Assembly: GCF_018449775.1 (NCBI RefSeq)
Contig: NZ_JAAVVB010000003.1
Coordinates: 310,001-374,000 of the forward strand
Reading direction: 5' to 3'
DNA length: 64,000 nt
From: Mucilaginibacter sp. dw_454
Lineage (GTDB): Bacteria > Bacteroidota > Bacteroidia > Sphingobacteriales > Sphingobacteriaceae
Of the stretch, positions 1 to 8,719 are shown in pieces; position 1 is the stretch's first letter, and every line of letters starts with the position of its first letter. The notes under the pieces were generated by a model. It was not told where the DNA came from. It was given only the letters and a program-made list of their open reading frames with translations, and searched no databases. The position numbers and the translations under genes were made by a program.

Positions 1-1381
<1,381 letters not shown>

Positions 1382-1469
1382 TCAACACCATTTAAAATCG
1401 CTTTGTTTTAATTTCATCTGATTGTAATAATTATAATGATGTAATAAATATTATATCATATTTTAAATT

Positions 1470-1486
1470 TATATTTGATATATTTG
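1470..1486 (+). promoter_or_regulatory. Two overlapping -7-like boxes before the 143-aa gene
   Basis: TATATTTG occurs twice (1470-1477 and 1479-1486), each matching TAnnTTTG, 67-76 bases before the ATG at 1553. No convincing -33 TTG is present and the surrounding 250 bases are very AT-rich, so this is weak support. Confidence 0.25.
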
Positions 1487-1552
1487 AATTGTTGATAATG
1501 ATTATTGTCATTTGTCATCAATTTGTTAATCGGACTTTAAAAATGCATTGCC

Positions 1553-1984
1553 ATGTTTGAAAAACTTTTTATGCTTGTAAAAAATAACGCCGGGACGGCA
1601 GTTGTTAACAATCCAATTATTCCTGCAAAATACCATGAAGCGGTGATCAATGAAGCATCGAGTTCCATTATCGAGGTATTAAAAGGCCAAATGGAAAACG
1701 GAAAGCTTAAAGAGATGATCAAGTATTTTCAGTATCCTGGTATTTACAGCAATCCGTTAGTTAACAGCACGGTAAATAAGTTTGCTAATAAGCTTAACGA
1801 CTATTATGGTATTGAACCCGCAGAAGCTGTTATGATCGCCAAAGAGCTGATCCCGCCGGTAATGCAAGAAATGATTGAGCAATCTGCCAAACAAAATACC
1901 GATTTTACCCTAAGCAAACTGCTTTCTATGCTAAACGGTAACTACGATATGAACAATCTGCTGAGCCAGCTGGCCGTAGCATAA
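1553..1984 (+). CDS. Conserved-looking hypothetical protein, 143 aa
   Basis: I do not recognise a named family. The protein starts MFEKLFMLVKN and has no signal peptide or membrane segment, so it is probably cytosolic. It is predicted mostly helical, with amphipathic stretches around residues 25-60 (IIEVLKGQMENGKLKEMIKYF) broken up by short loops, and a leucine/methionine-rich tail (LLSMLNGNYDMNNLLSQL). Coding is supported by a clean ATG, no in-frame competitor and a strong terminator 20 bases past the stop. It lies between divergent pgi and co-directional prfB, apparently as a single-gene unit. Confidence 0.75.
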   Translation: MFEKLFMLVKNNAGTAVVNNPIIPAKYHEAVINEASSSIIEVLKGQMENGKLKEMIKYFQYPGIYSNPLVNSTVNKFANKLNDYYGIEPAEAVMIAKELIPPVMQEMIEQSAKQNTDFTLSKLLSMLNGNYDMNNLLSQLAVA

Positions 1985-2003
1985 CAATATTTAGAATTGG
2001 ATT

Positions 2004-2033
2004 AAAAGCCTGCTTAGCAATAAGCAGGCTTTT
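2004..2033 (+). terminator. Rho-independent terminator
   Basis: A 13-bp perfect stem, AAAAGCCTGCTTA paired with TAAGCAGGCTTTT around a GCAA loop, is followed by T residues. It lies 20 bases after the stop of the 143-aa gene. Confidence 0.88.
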
Positions 2034-2045
2034 TGCGCTTTAAGA

Positions 2046-2080
2046 AAGTCCTCTCCTTTGGAGAGGATTTAGGAGAGGTT
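2046..2080. repeat. GC-rich hairpin repeat, family E
   Basis: The stretch holds CTCTCCTTTGGAGAG (a palindrome) followed by GGAGAGGTT. It is a short copy of the element seen at 6430, 8762, 24407, 29776 and 33720. Here it precedes prfB and contains the CTTTG that could act as its -33 element. Confidence 0.6.
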
Positions 2081-2083
2081 TTA

Positions 2084-2091
2084 TATATTTG
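2084..2091 (+). promoter_or_regulatory. -7 box of prfB, giving a nearly leaderless mRNA
   Basis: TATATTTG matches TAnnTTTG and ends 5 bases before the prfB ATG at 2097. If transcription starts about four bases after the box, as in the Bacteroides model, the leader would be about 2 bases. A TTTG at 2057-2060 lies 23 bases upstream, slightly far for a -33 element. Confidence 0.5.
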
Positions 2092-2096
2092 CCACC

Positions 2097-3186
2097 ATGA
2101 CTAAAGAACAGATCCAGGATTTAAGGGATAGACTAATTTCCCTGAGGAGGCATCTTTGACATCGACAAGAAGCTCGATGCACTACAAAAAGAACAGGAAA
2201 TAACCGTAGGCCCTCATTTTTGGGACCACCCCAAAGAGGCCGAGAAGGTTTTAGCTTCCATTAAAACTAAAAAGGTTTGGACAGACGAATACCAGAAGGT
2301 AGCATCGGTTATTGATGATGCCGGAGTGATGTTCGACTTTTTTAAAGGGGGCGACGCTACCGAGGCCGAAATGCAGGAGCAATACAACCAGGCCATTAAA
2401 GTGGTAGAGGAGCTGGAGTTTAAAAACATGCTCTCGGCCGAAGAAGACCAGTTAAATGCCGTATTGCAAATAACCGCAGGCGCAGGTGGTACCGAAAGTT
2501 GCGACTGGGCCGGCATGCTTATGCGCATGTATATTATGTGGGGTGAGAAGAACGGCTATAAGGTGACTGAGCAGGATTTCCAGGAAGGAGAGTCGGCGGG
2601 GGTTAAGACTGTTACCTTGCAGTTAGAGGGCGAGTTTGCTTACGGTTATTTAAAAGGCGAAAACGGCGTGCATCGTTTGGTGCGTATATCGCCATTCGAC
2701 TCAAATGCCAAGCGCCATACTTCTTTTGCTTCGGTATATGTTTACCCTTTGGTGGATGATACTATCGAGATAGAGATCAACCCTGCTGATATTGAGTTCG
2801 AAACCTTCCGTTCTGGCGGTGCCGGCGGGCAAAACGTGAATAAGGTAGAGACTGCGGTACGGTTATACCACAAGCCATCGGGCATTATTATCAAAAACCA
2901 GGAGTCGCGCTCGCAGTTGCAGAATAAGGATAATGCTATACGCTTGTTGAAATCGCAATTGTATGAAATTGAGATGCGTAAGCGCCAGGAAGCCAGCAAC
3001 AAGATTGAAGGCAACAAAAAGAAGATAGAGTGGGGTTCGCAGATCCGTAACTACGTGTTGCACCCTTACAAGCTGGTTAAAGACTTGCGTACCGATCACG
3101 AAACATCAAATGCTGCGGCGGTATTGGATGGCGATTTGAACGATTTCCTGAAGGCTTACCTGATGGAGTTTGGTGGCGATAAGTAA
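2097..3186 (+). CDS. prfB: Peptide chain release factor 2, with +1 programmed frameshift
   Basis: Recognises UGA and UAA stop codons on the ribosome and triggers peptide release. It is read as two frames. Codons 1-20 run from the ATG at 2097 to an in-frame TGA at 2157-2159; a +1 shift at CTT then continues from GAC at 2158 to 3186, giving about 362 residues, normal for RF2. The stop-recognition tripeptide SPF is at about residues 198-200 and the catalytic GGQ loop ([11 protein letters not shown]) at about 243-245. The shift site has the classic layout: AGGAGG, three bases, CTT, TGA, C. Autoregulation by RF2 level is known for this family. It is not a pseudogene. A hairpin terminator follows. 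Confidence 0.96.
2145..2160 (+). promoter_or_regulatory. prfB +1 frameshift signal
   Basis: AGGAGG (2145-2150) lies three bases before CTT (2154-2156), followed by TGA and C. This is the same spacing as the E. coli site AGGGGG-UAU-CUU-UGA-C. The internal Shine-Dalgarno-like hexamer is notable in a genome where initiation regions lack such sequences. Confidence 0.93.
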
Positions 3187-3209
3187 CCTCATTACCTTAT
3201 AAATAACAC

Positions 3210-3240
3210 AAGGTCATGTTGATGCGTCAGCATGACCTTT
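3210..3240 (+). terminator. Terminator of prfB
   Basis: AAGGTCATG pairs with CATGACCTT, and the stem continues through a T-G wobble and TGA/TCA around a four-base loop. It is followed by TTTCT. It begins 23 bases after the prfB stop. Confidence 0.85.
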
Positions 3241-3271
3241 TCTGTTAATAGGCCCGCTCCTGGCCCTGCGT

Positions 3272-3412
3272 GTTTTGTTTCACGTGTGTGTTAAACAGAT
3301 GAAACAAGTGAAACAATATTTTTGGTTAACATTAAGAAAATCAATTATTTATAAAAATTTAGTGAAACAAAATGAAACAGTAAAAATGACTTTTAAGTCG
3401 GGTTTTGTTTCA
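3272..3412. repeat. Cluster of TGAAACA motifs in both orientations
   Basis: TTTTGTTTCA occurs at 3272-3281 and 3403-3412. Between them TGAAACA occurs four times, as TGAAACAAGTGAAACAA (3299-3315) and TGAAACAAAATGAAACA (3363-3379). The outer copies are inverted relative to the inner ones, so the region could fold or bind a protein. It is AT-rich and noncoding, and its function is unknown. Confidence 0.6.
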
Positions 3413-3453
3413 TTGTAAATCCAAATTAGTCTTCTTTTTTTCTATTTCTTAAA

Positions 3454-3535
3454 GCGTTAGTGATGGAAGCGGATACCGGCCTGTGAGTAAGGCCTCGCAG
3501 GCGTATGAGTGTACAGCACGGGCCGCAGGCAACGC
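3454..3535. other. GC-rich structured intergenic element, possible small RNA
   Basis: An 82-base GC-rich block inside AT-rich DNA. GCGTT at its start pairs with AACGC at its end, and inside it GGCCT-GTGAGTA-AGGCC forms a hairpin, with further GGCC and GCAGGC repeats. No convincing ORF covers it. From memory, blocks with the wording GATGGAAGCGGATACC recur between genes in Bacteroidota genomes. I cannot confirm this here or name a family. Confidence 0.45.
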
Positions 3536-3622
3536 CATTGGCAAAATTACGCAGTTCTTTCTTCACTCTGGTTGTGATCTTTCTATTATAAAACTTTTAT
3601 ACTTGTATAACCTTTTGTTAAA

Positions 3623-3910
3623 ATGAGCTTATCACACACTCAAAAACGAAATATTTTTTTTCTCCTTGCGTATTATCTTTTAGGAATAGCCTTAGTGGCC
3701 TATTTTAATGAGTCGGGTAATTATAAAACAGGTCCTTGTAATCCAGGTCTGGATACAATATTCACATTCTTATATTTTTTGGTGAACTTAATTCTATTGA
3801 TAATAAGCATCTTTAAAACTGTGAAAAACAGGAGTAATAAATATCTGCTGTATGTTAATTTAGGTGTAACGGCAGCGTTGGTTCTTTTTGTGGCGGTATC
3901 ATGTTTGTGA
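3623..3910 (+). CDS. Small membrane protein, 95 aa
   Basis: Family not recognised. Three hydrophobic segments are clear: residues 10-28 (IFFLLAYYLLGIALVAYF), 44-64 (IFTFLYFLVNLILLIISIF) and 75-93 (YVNLGVTAALVLFVAVSC). A short loop GNYKTGPCNPGLD lies between the first two and a basic stretch KTVKNRSNK between the last two, consistent with an inner-membrane protein. The upstream leader (3590-3616) is nearly identical to the one before the esterase at 3945. Base composition is AT-rich. Coding is likely but unproven. Confidence 0.6.
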   Translation: MSLSHTQKRNIFFLLAYYLLGIALVAYFNESGNYKTGPCNPGLDTIFTFLYFLVNLILLIISIFKTVKNRSNKYLLYVNLGVTAALVLFVAVSCL

Positions 3911-3913
3911 TAC

Positions 3914-3941
3914 AAAACGTTTATACTTGTGTAAGCCTTTT
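3914..3941 (+). repeat. Leader duplicated from 3590-3616
   Basis: AAAACGTTTATACTTGTGTA here matches AAAACTTTTATACTTGTATA at 3590-3609, and both continue into a CCTTTT run just before an ATG (3945 and 3623). TATACTTG is one base off the -7 consensus TAnnTTTG. This suggests a duplicated promoter/leader. Confidence 0.6.
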
Positions 3942-3944
3942 ATT

Positions 3945-4853
3945 ATGAAACTCTTTACTGTTACTTTGTTGCTGATGACTATTGCTACGTCAACTTTTGC
4001 GCAAGGCACTGCGCCCGCAATTCCGCTTTATCCTGATGGGGTAATTAATTCAAAACCCACGCCGGCTACTTATATAGAGTCAATAACCGGCGACATGCAC
4101 GTGTCTGACGTTAGTATCCCTACGCTTACGCCGTTTTTTCCCGAAAAAGGTAAAGCTAATGGCTCGGCTGTAATTATTTGCCCCGGTGGGGGATATGGCA
4201 TATTGGCGATAGGCCATGAGGGCTATGCCGTAGCGAAAGAGTTCAATAAAATAGGTATTGCAGCATTTATATTAAAATATCGCCTGCCGAGCGATCTGAT
4301 CATGATCAATAAAACTATCGGTCCGCTGCAGGATGCGCAAACCGCTATTATGATAGTGCGCAAAAATGCCGCGCAATGGGGCATCAATCCTCAAAAAATA
4401 GGCATCCTGGGTTTTTCGGCTGGTGGGCATTTGGCCTCGACGGCGGGTACTCACTTTAATAAACCGGTTATTGATAATCAGGGCATCAGCGTACGCCCGG
4501 ATTTTATGGTGCTGGCTTATCCGGTTATTACCTTTGCCGAGGCCACTACGCACAAAGGCAGTGTTATAAATCTCTTGGGCACCATGCCAACCCAGGCACA
4601 AATAGATTATTTCAGCAATGAGTTACAGGTAGCTGCCGATACCCCGCCAACCTTCTTAATGCAGGCCGGCGACGATGGCGCGGTACCTGTTGCTAATTCT
4701 ATTATGTTTTACCAGGCTTTGCAAAAGAATAAGGTAAAAACCGAGCTGCACCTGTTCCAGGCCGGCGGCCATGGTTTCGGGCTTATCAACCCTACAACTA
4801 AAGAGCTTTGGTTTGATTGGTGCGCAAGCTGGTTAAAACAAAATGGATTTTAA
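3945..4853 (+). CDS. Secreted alpha/beta hydrolase, acetyl-xylan-esterase-like (copy 1)
   Basis: Predicted exported carbohydrate esterase or related hydrolase of the BD-FAE/dienelactone-hydrolase-like group, 302 aa. The start chosen is MKLFTVTLLL, because it begins a signal peptide ending TSTFAQ near residue 20. An ATG-less extension upstream overlaps the preceding gene and adds no signal. The oxyanion region is CPGGGYG (79-85) and the nucleophile elbow GFSAGG has Ser158. The acid is in AGDDG (Asp243/244) and the histidine in GGHGFG (His276). It is about half identical to the next gene, so the two are tandem duplicates. Substrate is not determinable; deacetylation of plant polysaccharide is a reasonable guess. 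Confidence 0.85.
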   Translation: MKLFTVTLLLMTIATSTFAQGTAPAIPLYPDGVINSKPTPATYIESITGDMHVSDVSIPTLTPFFPEKGKANGSAVIICPGGGYGILAIGHEGYAVAKEFNKIGIAAFILKYRLPSDLIMINKTIGPLQDAQTAIMIVRKNAAQWGINPQKIGILGFSAGGHLASTAGTHFNKPVIDNQGISVRPDFMVLAYPVITFAEATTHKGSVINLLGTMPTQAQIDYFSNELQVAADTPPTFLMQAGDDGAVPVANSIMFYQALQKNKVKTELHLFQAGGHGFGLINPTTKELWFDWCASWLKQNGF

Positions 4854-4864
4854 ATCAAGTAGTT

Positions 4865-4959
4865 TGTCATCCTGAACGTAGTGAAGGATCTTATAAAAAA
4901 GGCAAGATAACGCGTCTATTACAAACGTATAAGATTCTTCGCTTTCGCTCAGAATGACA
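4865..4959. repeat. Inverted repeat, family B
   Basis: Starts TGTCATCCTGAACGTAGTGA and ends with the imperfect reverse complement ending CTCAGAATGACA, so the transcript could form a long hairpin. It is a diverged relative of the copy at 29683-29762 and lies between the two tandem esterase genes. Confidence 0.8.
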
Positions 4960-5012
4960 GACAGTTTTTAAAGTTGTATATAAATACAATGCCACCACAA
5001 AAACAATAACCA

Positions 5013-5915
5013 ATGAAAAAACTCATCTTAACTACATTAACTTTTATAGCTGCAATAACCATATCGCATGCGCAAGAAGTAACACCTATCCCGCTATATC
5101 CTCACGGCGTACCTAACTCCAAACCAGCGCCGGCCGATTATAAGGAAACCGACAATAAAGACTGGGCCTGGAAAGTGGTAAACCCGGTATTGCTGCCTTA
5201 CCCGGCCGATAAAAGTATTGCTACAGGCACTGCTGTTATTATTTGCCCGGGAGGCGGCTATGGTGGTCTGTCAATGGAAAATGAGGGTACCAACATCGCC
5301 AAAGCTTTTAACAAGATCGGCGTATCGGCCTTTATCCTGAAATATCGTTTACCAAGCGATCTGATCATGAAAGATAAAACTATCGGCCCGCTGCAAGACG
5401 CACAAACCGCTTTGCAAATTGTACGTAGTCGCGCGGCCGAGTGGAACATCAATCCATCAAAGGTGGGTATCATTGGCGCCTCGGCTGGCGGCCACCTGGC
5501 ATCTACTGTGGAGACTCATTACAAGCAAGTAGTGGTGGCTGATAAAACCGTCAGCGTTCGCCCTGATTTTGCTATTCTGATGTATCCGGTAATTACCTTT
5601 GGCGATCTGGCTCACCAGGGATCAAGGGAAGCGCTGATAGGTAAAAATCCGTCACAAGAACTGATTGATCTGTACAGTAACGAAAAACAGGTTACACCGG
5701 ATACGCCGCCCACCTTTATAGTGATGGCCGAAGACGACGGTACCGTACCGGTAGAGAATGCCTTGTTGTTTTATAGCGCCATGATTAAAAACAAGGTGAA
5801 AGGAGAGATGCACATTTATCAGTCGGGCGGCCACGGATTCGGTATCCACAACTCAAAAAGTACCGAGGAGTGGTTTAATTGGTGCGCCAGTTGGATGAAA
5901 GCTAACGGTTTCTAA
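5013..5915 (+). CDS. Secreted alpha/beta hydrolase, acetyl-xylan-esterase-like (copy 2)
   Basis: Paralogue of the preceding gene, 300 aa, with the same layout. It has a signal peptide MKKLILTTLTFIAAITISHA, then CPGGGYG (78-84), nucleophile elbow GASAGG with Ser157, acid in AEDDG (Asp241/242) and His274 in GGHGFG. Both copies share the strings KYRLPSDLIM and TIGPLQDAQTA, and both end with WCASW followed by a short tail. A family B repeat separates the copies, so they may be transcribed separately or in part together. Copy 2 differs around residues 45-65, next to the first strand, which may alter substrate access. Annotated from motifs only. Confidence 0.85.
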   Translation: MKKLILTTLTFIAAITISHAQEVTPIPLYPHGVPNSKPAPADYKETDNKDWAWKVVNPVLLPYPADKSIATGTAVIICPGGGYGGLSMENEGTNIAKAFNKIGVSAFILKYRLPSDLIMKDKTIGPLQDAQTALQIVRSRAAEWNINPSKVGIIGASAGGHLASTVETHYKQVVVADKTVSVRPDFAILMYPVITFGDLAHQGSREALIGKNPSQELIDLYSNEKQVTPDTPPTFIVMAEDDGTVPVENALLFYSAMIKNKVKGEMHIYQSGGHGFGIHNSKSTEEWFNWCASWMKANGF

Positions 5916-5964
5916 AACATATTATGGGTAAGTAAGTTAATACAACAACCAACCGCAATCATTT

Positions 5965-6444
5965 ATGCTCATCAAGAAAATACTTATAGGGGTAGACAAC
6001 AGTAAGTTTGCCGACAATGCCGCTCAATACGGGTTCGATATCGCCCATAAATTTAAAGCCAGAGTTGGGTTGGTGCATATTGTAGAACCGGTTGTAATGC
6101 CGTATAATAATGCCACTACAGACCCAATGCTGGGAACTGCAGATTTAGGCATGGCCGATGTAGAGATCATGAATATTCAGAACAACGCTTCGAAAACGAT
6201 GGTTGATGACTTTGTCAAAAAATACGGCGGCGATTTGGAAGTAACCCACTTTAACGAGTTTGGCGATACCGCCGAAGGAATTATTAATTGCGGTAATGAG
6301 TTTGGTGCCGATTTGATAGTAATAGGTACCCACAGCCGAAGCGGACTCGATCGTTTATTAATGGGCAGCGTGGCAGAGCATGTGGTGCGTCATGCTACCG
6401 TTCCGGTGTTGGTGGTGCCGTTTAATGAGGAAAGCCCCCTCTAA
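5965..6444 (+). CDS. Universal stress protein (UspA family)
   Basis: Single-domain Usp protein of 159 residues, normal for the family. It begins IKKILIGVDNSKFADNAAQYG, the usual first strand and acidic residue (Asp11). The nucleotide loop is GTHSRSGLDRLLMGS (121-135). The usual G-x2-G-x9-G-S motif is altered because the second glycine is a serine (Ser124), so ATP binding is uncertain. The last codons (ESPL and the stop) are encoded by the edge of the GC-rich repeat that follows. It is transcribed towards the serB fusion on the other strand. Its role in stress survival is inferred from the family only. Confidence 0.9.
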   Translation: MLIKKILIGVDNSKFADNAAQYGFDIAHKFKARVGLVHIVEPVVMPYNNATTDPMLGTADLGMADVEIMNIQNNASKTMVDDFVKKYGGDLEVTHFNEFGDTAEGIINCGNEFGADLIVIGTHSRSGLDRLLMGSVAEHVVRHATVPVLVVPFNEESPL

Positions 6445-6522
6445 ATCTCCCCCGGCAGGGGAGACTTTTTTCGATTCATCATTTGAAGCCCTCCCTACCG
6501 GGGAGGGTTTGGGAGGGGCTTA
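6430..6522. repeat. GC-rich hairpin repeat, family E, between convergent genes
   Basis: Contains CTCCCCCGGCAGGGGAGAC and, further on, CCCTCCCTACCGGGGAGGG, two hairpins with opposite orientation. It supplies the stop codon context of the usp gene (stop 6442-6444) and abuts the stop of the serB fusion (6520-6522). A bidirectional terminator role is likely. Confidence 0.75.
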
Positions 6523-7809
6523 GTAAAGTAACCTAAACCTGATCGTGTGCTCAATAGCCTTTAGTTGCTCCAGTACATCGGTATCATAACCCGTATTCAC
6601 ATCGGTTATCACATAGCCAATCTGCTCGTTAGTTACCAAAAACTCGGCAACAATGTTGATGTTGTGGCGGGCAAATACATCATTAATCTTAGCCAGGATA
6701 CCCGGTACATTTTTGTGAATGTGTATCAGTCTATGCGCATTGTTAACGCGTGGCGGCTGCAAGTCGGGGAAGTTACAACTGGTGTGGGTTTTACCCTCGT
6801 TCATAAAGGCAAGCACACGTTTAGGTAAAAAATCGTCGCTGCGCGGATTATGTTTAGGGTCGTCAAAAACAATAATACCTTGTTCGCAGGCTGCCTCACC
6901 CAGTTTACGGCCCACTTTACCAAAGCAGCCAATTACTTTAAGACGGCCGGCATTTTGAATTTGCTCTGGCGTAGGCTGATTTTCTTCATCGCAAAGCAGT
7001 ACGCCTGCTTCGTCTAAATACTTTTCTTCAAGGCTATCGCGCTGGCGAATGTTGTATCCCTCTTTCTTCATTTGAGTCAGCGCTTCTTCTTCAACATTAC
7101 CAATTACCAGGCATTTAATCCGGTTTTTAGGGTAGGATATAGCCCGTGGCAGTTTGTTGATGTATAAAAACTCGTCGAAGCTTGGGGTGATGTGATCGGC
7201 TCTTTCGGCTACAGATTTACGCTCAATATTCTCTGTAAAGGCAAAGAACTTTTTGATCATACCCGATTCCTTCAATTGGAAATCAGAATAACCATCGCCT
7301 ATACCATAAATATCGCCTTCAAGTTTCAGCTCTTTTAAAAGCTTAACCTTGCCGCCTTCTTGCGATAGCGGGTTTTCGCGGTCATAACCAATGATGTTAC
7401 CCTCATCGTCAAACACAAAAGTGTTAGCGTAGATATTTTCTTTTTTGATATGATACTCGGTAACTACCGGTGTAATAAATTCTTTAAATCCGCCGGAAAC
7501 GATCAATACCTCATCCTGGTGATTTTTAAAAAAAATGGTATTGCGCGAAAACGAGGTAGAAACTTTTTTCTTCAGGTGCGATATCAGCTGTTTCAGGTGT
7601 TCGCGGTTGGCTTGCAGTAACTTAACCCGTTTTTCAAGGCTCTCACTGAAAGATAATTTGCCTTCCATCGAAGCGTTGGTCAGGTCTTCTATCTGCTGAT
7701 ATATTTTTTCCCTGTCGGGATGGCTTTTTAAAGATATGCGGGCTAGCTCATCCAGCGCCTCAACTTGTGTAAAAGTACTATCGAAATCTATTATAAAATA
7801 TTGACTCAT
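6520..7809 (-). CDS. serB: Phosphoserine phosphatase fused to a SerA-like regulatory region without NAD domain
   Basis: The N-terminal half is an HAD phosphatase of the SerB type, which removes phosphate from phosphoserine in serine synthesis. Motif I is DFDST (8-12), motif II SGG (105-107), the lysine lies near 155, and motif III is GDGYSD (171-176). Residues 232-320 resemble the substrate-binding lobe of D-3-phosphoglycerate dehydrogenase (LKVIGCFGKVG). The Rossmann NAD domain is missing, and residues 345-429 match the end of SerA with its ACT domain (HRLIHIHKNVPGILAKIND ... IRFRLLY). The start MSQYFIIDF was chosen over an upstream in-frame ATG because the HAD strand begins there. The ACT domain may sense serine. 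The serB symbol applies to the catalytic half. Confidence 0.85.
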   Translation of the reverse strand: MSQYFIIDFDSTFTQVEALDELARISLKSHPDREKIYQQIEDLTNASMEGKLSFSESLEKRVKLLQANREHLKQLISHLKKKVSTSFSRNTIFFKNHQDEVLIVSGGFKEFITPVVTEYHIKKENIYANTFVFDDEGNIIGYDRENPLSQEGGKVKLLKELKLEGDIYGIGDGYSDFQLKESGMIKKFFAFTENIERKSVAERADHITPSFDEFLYINKLPRAISYPKNRIKCLVIGNVEEEALTQMKKEGYNIRQRDSLEEKYLDEAGVLLCDEENQPTPEQIQNAGRLKVIGCFGKVGRKLGEAACEQGIIVFDDPKHNPRSDDFLPKRVLAFMNEGKTHTSCNFPDLQPPRVNNAHRLIHIHKNVPGILAKINDVFARHNINIVAEFLVTNEQIGYVITDVNTGYDTDVLEQLKAIEHTIRFRLLY

Positions 7810-7870
7810 GCTGCTTAATAAAAATATCCCCTTAAGCTTAGCGGAACCGTAGGGACGACAAAAATGCAAT

Positions 7871-7930
7871 TTTTGATTGGTTATTTGTGTTAATTTATCG
7901 TAACAATTGTTAAAGAATAACCAATCAAAA
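7871..7930. promoter_or_regulatory. Nested dyads between serB fusion and DUF4136 gene
   Basis: A perfect 14-base inverted repeat, TTTTGATTGGTTAT (7871-7884) and ATAACCAATCAAAA (7917-7930), encloses a perfect 12-base palindrome TAACAATTGTTA (7901-7912). It lies between divergent start codons, with no gene in it, so it may be an operator or a structured leader. No regulator is encoded next to it. Confidence 0.55.
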
Positions 7931-7999
7931 AACTTAATTTGGTATTAAACCTTTTAACTACGGCTAGTCTAATAAAATAAATAAAAAGGGTATACCGCC

Positions 8000-8698
8000 A
8001 TGAAAAGATCGATTTATGCATTGCTGGTTATTGCAATGGTGTCAGGTTTATCAGCCTGCACAAGCTACAATTATTACACTGCGGGCTTAAACCGCACAAA
8101 CCTAAGTCAGTACCGTACATTTGCCTGGATGCCCCCGGCGCGTAGCCGTAACGCAGGCGCTAATACCAGTAACGTTGCCGACGCTAAAATTAAGGATGCG
8201 GCAACAGCTGCTTTACAAAGTAAAGGCTTAACACTGAGCCAGCGTAATCCGGACTTGATTGTGAGTTACTCGACCGTAGTAGGCAAAGGTACCCGCACTT
8301 ATTACTATCCAGAATATTATGGTGGTGGTTTCTATCCCGGCTTCGGCTTTGGTTGGGGCGGCTGGGGTGGTTGGGGCTGGCGCAGGCCTTACTATTACTA
8401 TGGCGAACCATTTATTTACGGAGGAATGGGCGTTGGGCAAGAGCAGTATAAAGAAGGAACTTTAATTATAGATTTGATTGATCGTCATAGCCGCCAGATT
8501 GTTTGGCGGGGCTTTGGCGTAGGCGAAATGCATCACAATCCACAAAAAGATATCGAAGCTTTACCAGAAGTTGTTGCCGGTTTGCTTGACCAGTTAAGCC
8601 TGGCTCCGTCATCAGCAGCACCTGCAGGCGGGGGCCATAATAGCCGCGACCATAGAGGCAGAAGAGGTAATTATGTACCAACCAGCCAATCTATTTAA
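8000..8698 (+). CDS. DUF4136 lipoprotein
   Basis: Predicted lipoprotein of 232 aa. The signal peptide ends in the lipobox LSAC (Cys20), so it is probably anchored in the outer or inner membrane. The DUF4136 fold follows: YRTFAWMPP (38-46), then DAKIKDAATAALQSKGL and NPDLIVSYSTV. A glycine/tyrosine/tryptophan-rich insertion (about residues 100-140, GFGWGGWGGWGW) precedes the strands TLIIDLIDRHSRQIVWRGFG. The tail is low complexity and basic. The family has no established function; envelope location is known for members. A strong terminator follows. Confidence 0.88.
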   Translation: MKRSIYALLVIAMVSGLSACTSYNYYTAGLNRTNLSQYRTFAWMPPARSRNAGANTSNVADAKIKDAATAALQSKGLTLSQRNPDLIVSYSTVVGKGTRTYYYPEYYGGGFYPGFGFGWGGWGGWGWRRPYYYYGEPFIYGGMGVGQEQYKEGTLIIDLIDRHSRQIVWRGFGVGEMHHNPQKDIEALPEVVAGLLDQLSLAPSSAAPAGGGHNSRDHRGRRGNYVPTSQSI

Positions 8699-8719
8699 TC
8701 GTCAGATAAAAATATAATG

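Noticed and set aside
2097-2326. prfB as a broken gene because of an in-frame TGA after 20 codons
   Set aside because: The site has the full programmed frameshift layout and the downstream frame keeps SPF and GGQ intact.
3888-3944. Longer esterase start inside the preceding gene
   Set aside because: It would place a non-hydrophobic extension before the signal peptide and overlap the 95-aa gene. The ATG at 3945 follows a typical leader.
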